A DNA stretch of 64,000 nucleotides from CAVSJA01 sp963728145 (GTDB taxonomy: Bacteria > Bacteroidota > Bacteroidia > Chitinophagales > Chitinophagaceae). The position numbers and the translations under genes are program-made. Under the pieces are notes generated by a model, which did no database searches, had not been told where the DNA came from, and saw only the letters and a program-made list of their open reading frames with translations. Positions 63,501 to 64,000 of the stretch are shown here, piece by piece. The DNA is taken from the NCBI GenBank assembly GCA_963728145.1, contig CAVSJA010000008.1:62001-126000 (forward strand). Direction: 5' to 3'. Position 1 is the stretch's first letter, and every line of letters begins with the position of its first letter.

Positions 63501-64000
63501 TATTTACAATGCATTTGGCGGAACTGACCTGGGTAGTCTATTCATTCACCAAGTTGAAAAATACATTTACGGTAGCAGCCGAATAGGAGTACATAAGTGG
63601 GTGGTGCCGGTAGACACCGTTGTCAATAACATATACGATCTGGTCACAGCTAATTATACACGTGGCCATCGCAGTTATGAAATGACCAATCACCTTGGGA
63701 ATGTACTGGCCAGTATTAGCGACAAGAAAATCGGCGTACCTTTATCGGGAAGTTCTTTGATCGACTACTATACTGCAGATGTCGTAATGGCACAGGACTA
63801 CTACCCCTTCGGGATGATGATGCCCGGAAGGGAATACCAGGCACAGCCGAGCAGGTTTGGATTTAATGGAAAGGAGAATGATCATGATGTTAAGGGATTT
63901 GGGAATCAGCAGGATTATGGGATGAGGATTTATGATACGAGAATTGGGAAGTTTTTGAGTGTGGATCCTTTAATTAAGGAATATCCTGAATTGACACCGT
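60547..64000 (+). CDS. RHS/YD-repeat protein, both ends missing
   Basis: One frame is open from 60547 to the window end (1151 codons); the 5' end is cut at the IS and the 3' end runs out of the window. The first 350 residues are a beta-rich lead-in. Then YHYTLYYYDQAGNLVKTVPPAG opens the YD-repeat region, with repeated units of the type YxYDxxGN (YDPNGNITKY, YEYDQIGNLTKD, YTYDAAGNRISK). The C-terminal part reaches the conserved core end RFGFNGKENDHDVKGFGNQQDYGMRIYDTRIGKFLSVDPL. In this family a variable, often toxic, C-terminal domain begins right after this point, beyond the window. Such proteins are very large secreted shells around a cargo domain. The native start is lost. Confidence 0.88.
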   Translation, partial: MTKLVVHFALKIYNTDTIGAVHFRDFRPASETTQFSNLRGYFPQHLLELLWIGTKDSTINRTSAIKNFNQITSIQHLQFTAASYPGSIAPFVRNNLGSFARNHGLKYLRLDVGHDLIPNYQNPGVVDSIAGKHLYENFPNFKDSFPEIRLLIFGGLDMREQDLFSFNFELPKLKHFENWFFDEPSGFIDTFYNQVARVTITDSGQVAQAGGLTPPPGAASATARAYLIGRYWLLNGPNVHMGFYPSSADLVSTDTLEYIHQFTSYANSRLGTNFTYAQLRKFYYQKCASLPNFCNAPSPNNLPKLCGKVEPVFPEVVLKQYGPCDDSSNFATWTGTLRYEAYLDSIKYSFMDKYLAKCLAARYKEQFSVTSAINEYHYTLYYYDQAGNLVKTVPPAGMDLSKFNNLAAWSTSVKSARSSHTELTPDHLLSTEYRYNSLNQVVAQSSPDGGKTQFWYDRLGRLSISQNAKQVFPTSDSNKLYSYTKYDYLGRITEVGQVRNTQENGNMTDAISRSNSGLNTWLINLDNRREQITQTVYDLPYTGFAGIDNKKIIQQRNLRNRVSFVTYSDTSIGGYNTATHYTYDIHGNVDTLLQDFGCGSCADHIKNMMNQNGLGNRFKKTAYKYDLISGKVNMVIYQPGWGDMFIHRYSYDAENRLKWVETSSDSLVWEMDARYEYYQHGPLARMILGEQSVQGVDYAYTLQGWLKGVNSMNLSSANDMGEDGLSTGLNRYTAKDVYGFQLNYFSGDYASIKNGPIPFPNAGPALGATYRGLFNGNISSMGVNIGKLNDLGSGPQLYNYSYDQLNRITGMDAWTGFNTGSNSWTGISNPGYYKERVAYDPNGNITKYLRHAHGWEQIMDSLTYKYSVGTNRLKNVIDNVPPSRYGNNSWDLIRDIDTQGDNNYEYDQIGNLTKDNAESITSIKWSVYGKILEINRTSTSLNPTTKINYTYDAAGNRISKIVKKGVSDPLEYTWYVRDAQGNIMSIYNAFGGTDLGSLFIHQVEKYIYGSSRIGVHKWVVPVDTVVNNIYDLVTANYTRGHRSYEMTNHLGNVLASISDKKIGVPLSGSSLIDYYTADVVMAQDYYPFGMMMPGREYQAQPSRFGFNGKENDHDVKGFGNQQDYGMRIYDTRIGKFLSVDPLIKEYPELTP

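Overview
The window looks like a chromosomal segment of a Bacteroidota bacterium, most likely a Chitinophagaceae relative. The reasons are family-level: an RpoD of the short Bacteroidota type, DUF4249 and DUF3822 proteins, a BlaI/M56 pair, a small cysteine-rich lipoprotein of Bacteroidota style, a giant YD-repeat protein with the NGKEND..QQDYGMRIYD core end, no clear Shine-Dalgarno sites, and moderate-to-low GC. No rRNA, tRNA or CRISPR array was recognised.

Layout. 1-2160: end of a lactonase-type propeller, a DM13 lipoprotein and a small secreted protein. 2338-16428: an accessory region with two orphan proteins, a LuxR-type regulator, a sigma-54 activator with a changed GAFTGA loop, a 4 x 276-bp tandem repeat, an amidohydrolase, and a tight six-gene minus-strand operon. 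The operon encodes two related Glu/Phe-repeat proteins, an HExxH protein, a 664-aa unknown, a BioF-like PLP enzyme and a PD-(D/E)XK-nuclease-like protein. A candidate -24/-12 promoter precedes the operon. This is the best candidate here for an undescribed system. 16606-20253: a large palindrome, a flavin amine oxidase and a GH20 hexosaminidase. 21607-27688: a catabolic cluster (APC permease, glutamine-synthetase-like ligase, Fe-alcohol dehydrogenase, gamma-glutamyl amide hydrolase, aldehyde dehydrogenase). Its content fits gamma-glutamylation of an amino alcohol such as ethanolamine.

27783-57508 is mostly housekeeping: PAP2 phosphatase, exonuclease, glycosyltransferase, S9 peptidase, ribF, purM, a BlaI/M56-amidase fusion operon with twin operators, rpoD, trxB, folB, MATE pump, rsmD, bioD, 5-formyl-THF cyclo-ligase, lpxK, rnr, polyprenyl synthase and an amino acid permease. 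rpoD, rnr and the glutamine-synthetase-like gene are broken by single-base indels although their protein sequence is otherwise well conserved; consensus sequence errors are the simplest explanation. 57511-64000: an IS3-type element sits between a helicase gene and a YD-repeat gene that have both lost their 5' ends, which suggests an IS-mediated deletion.

A second theme is repeats. Almost every longer intergenic gap carries a low-complexity hairpin built from 7-, 8- or 9-bp degenerate units (several unrelated unit families), or a longer dispersed palindrome. In places these repeats run into coding sequence (ribF, and the 3' end of the nuclease-like gene).
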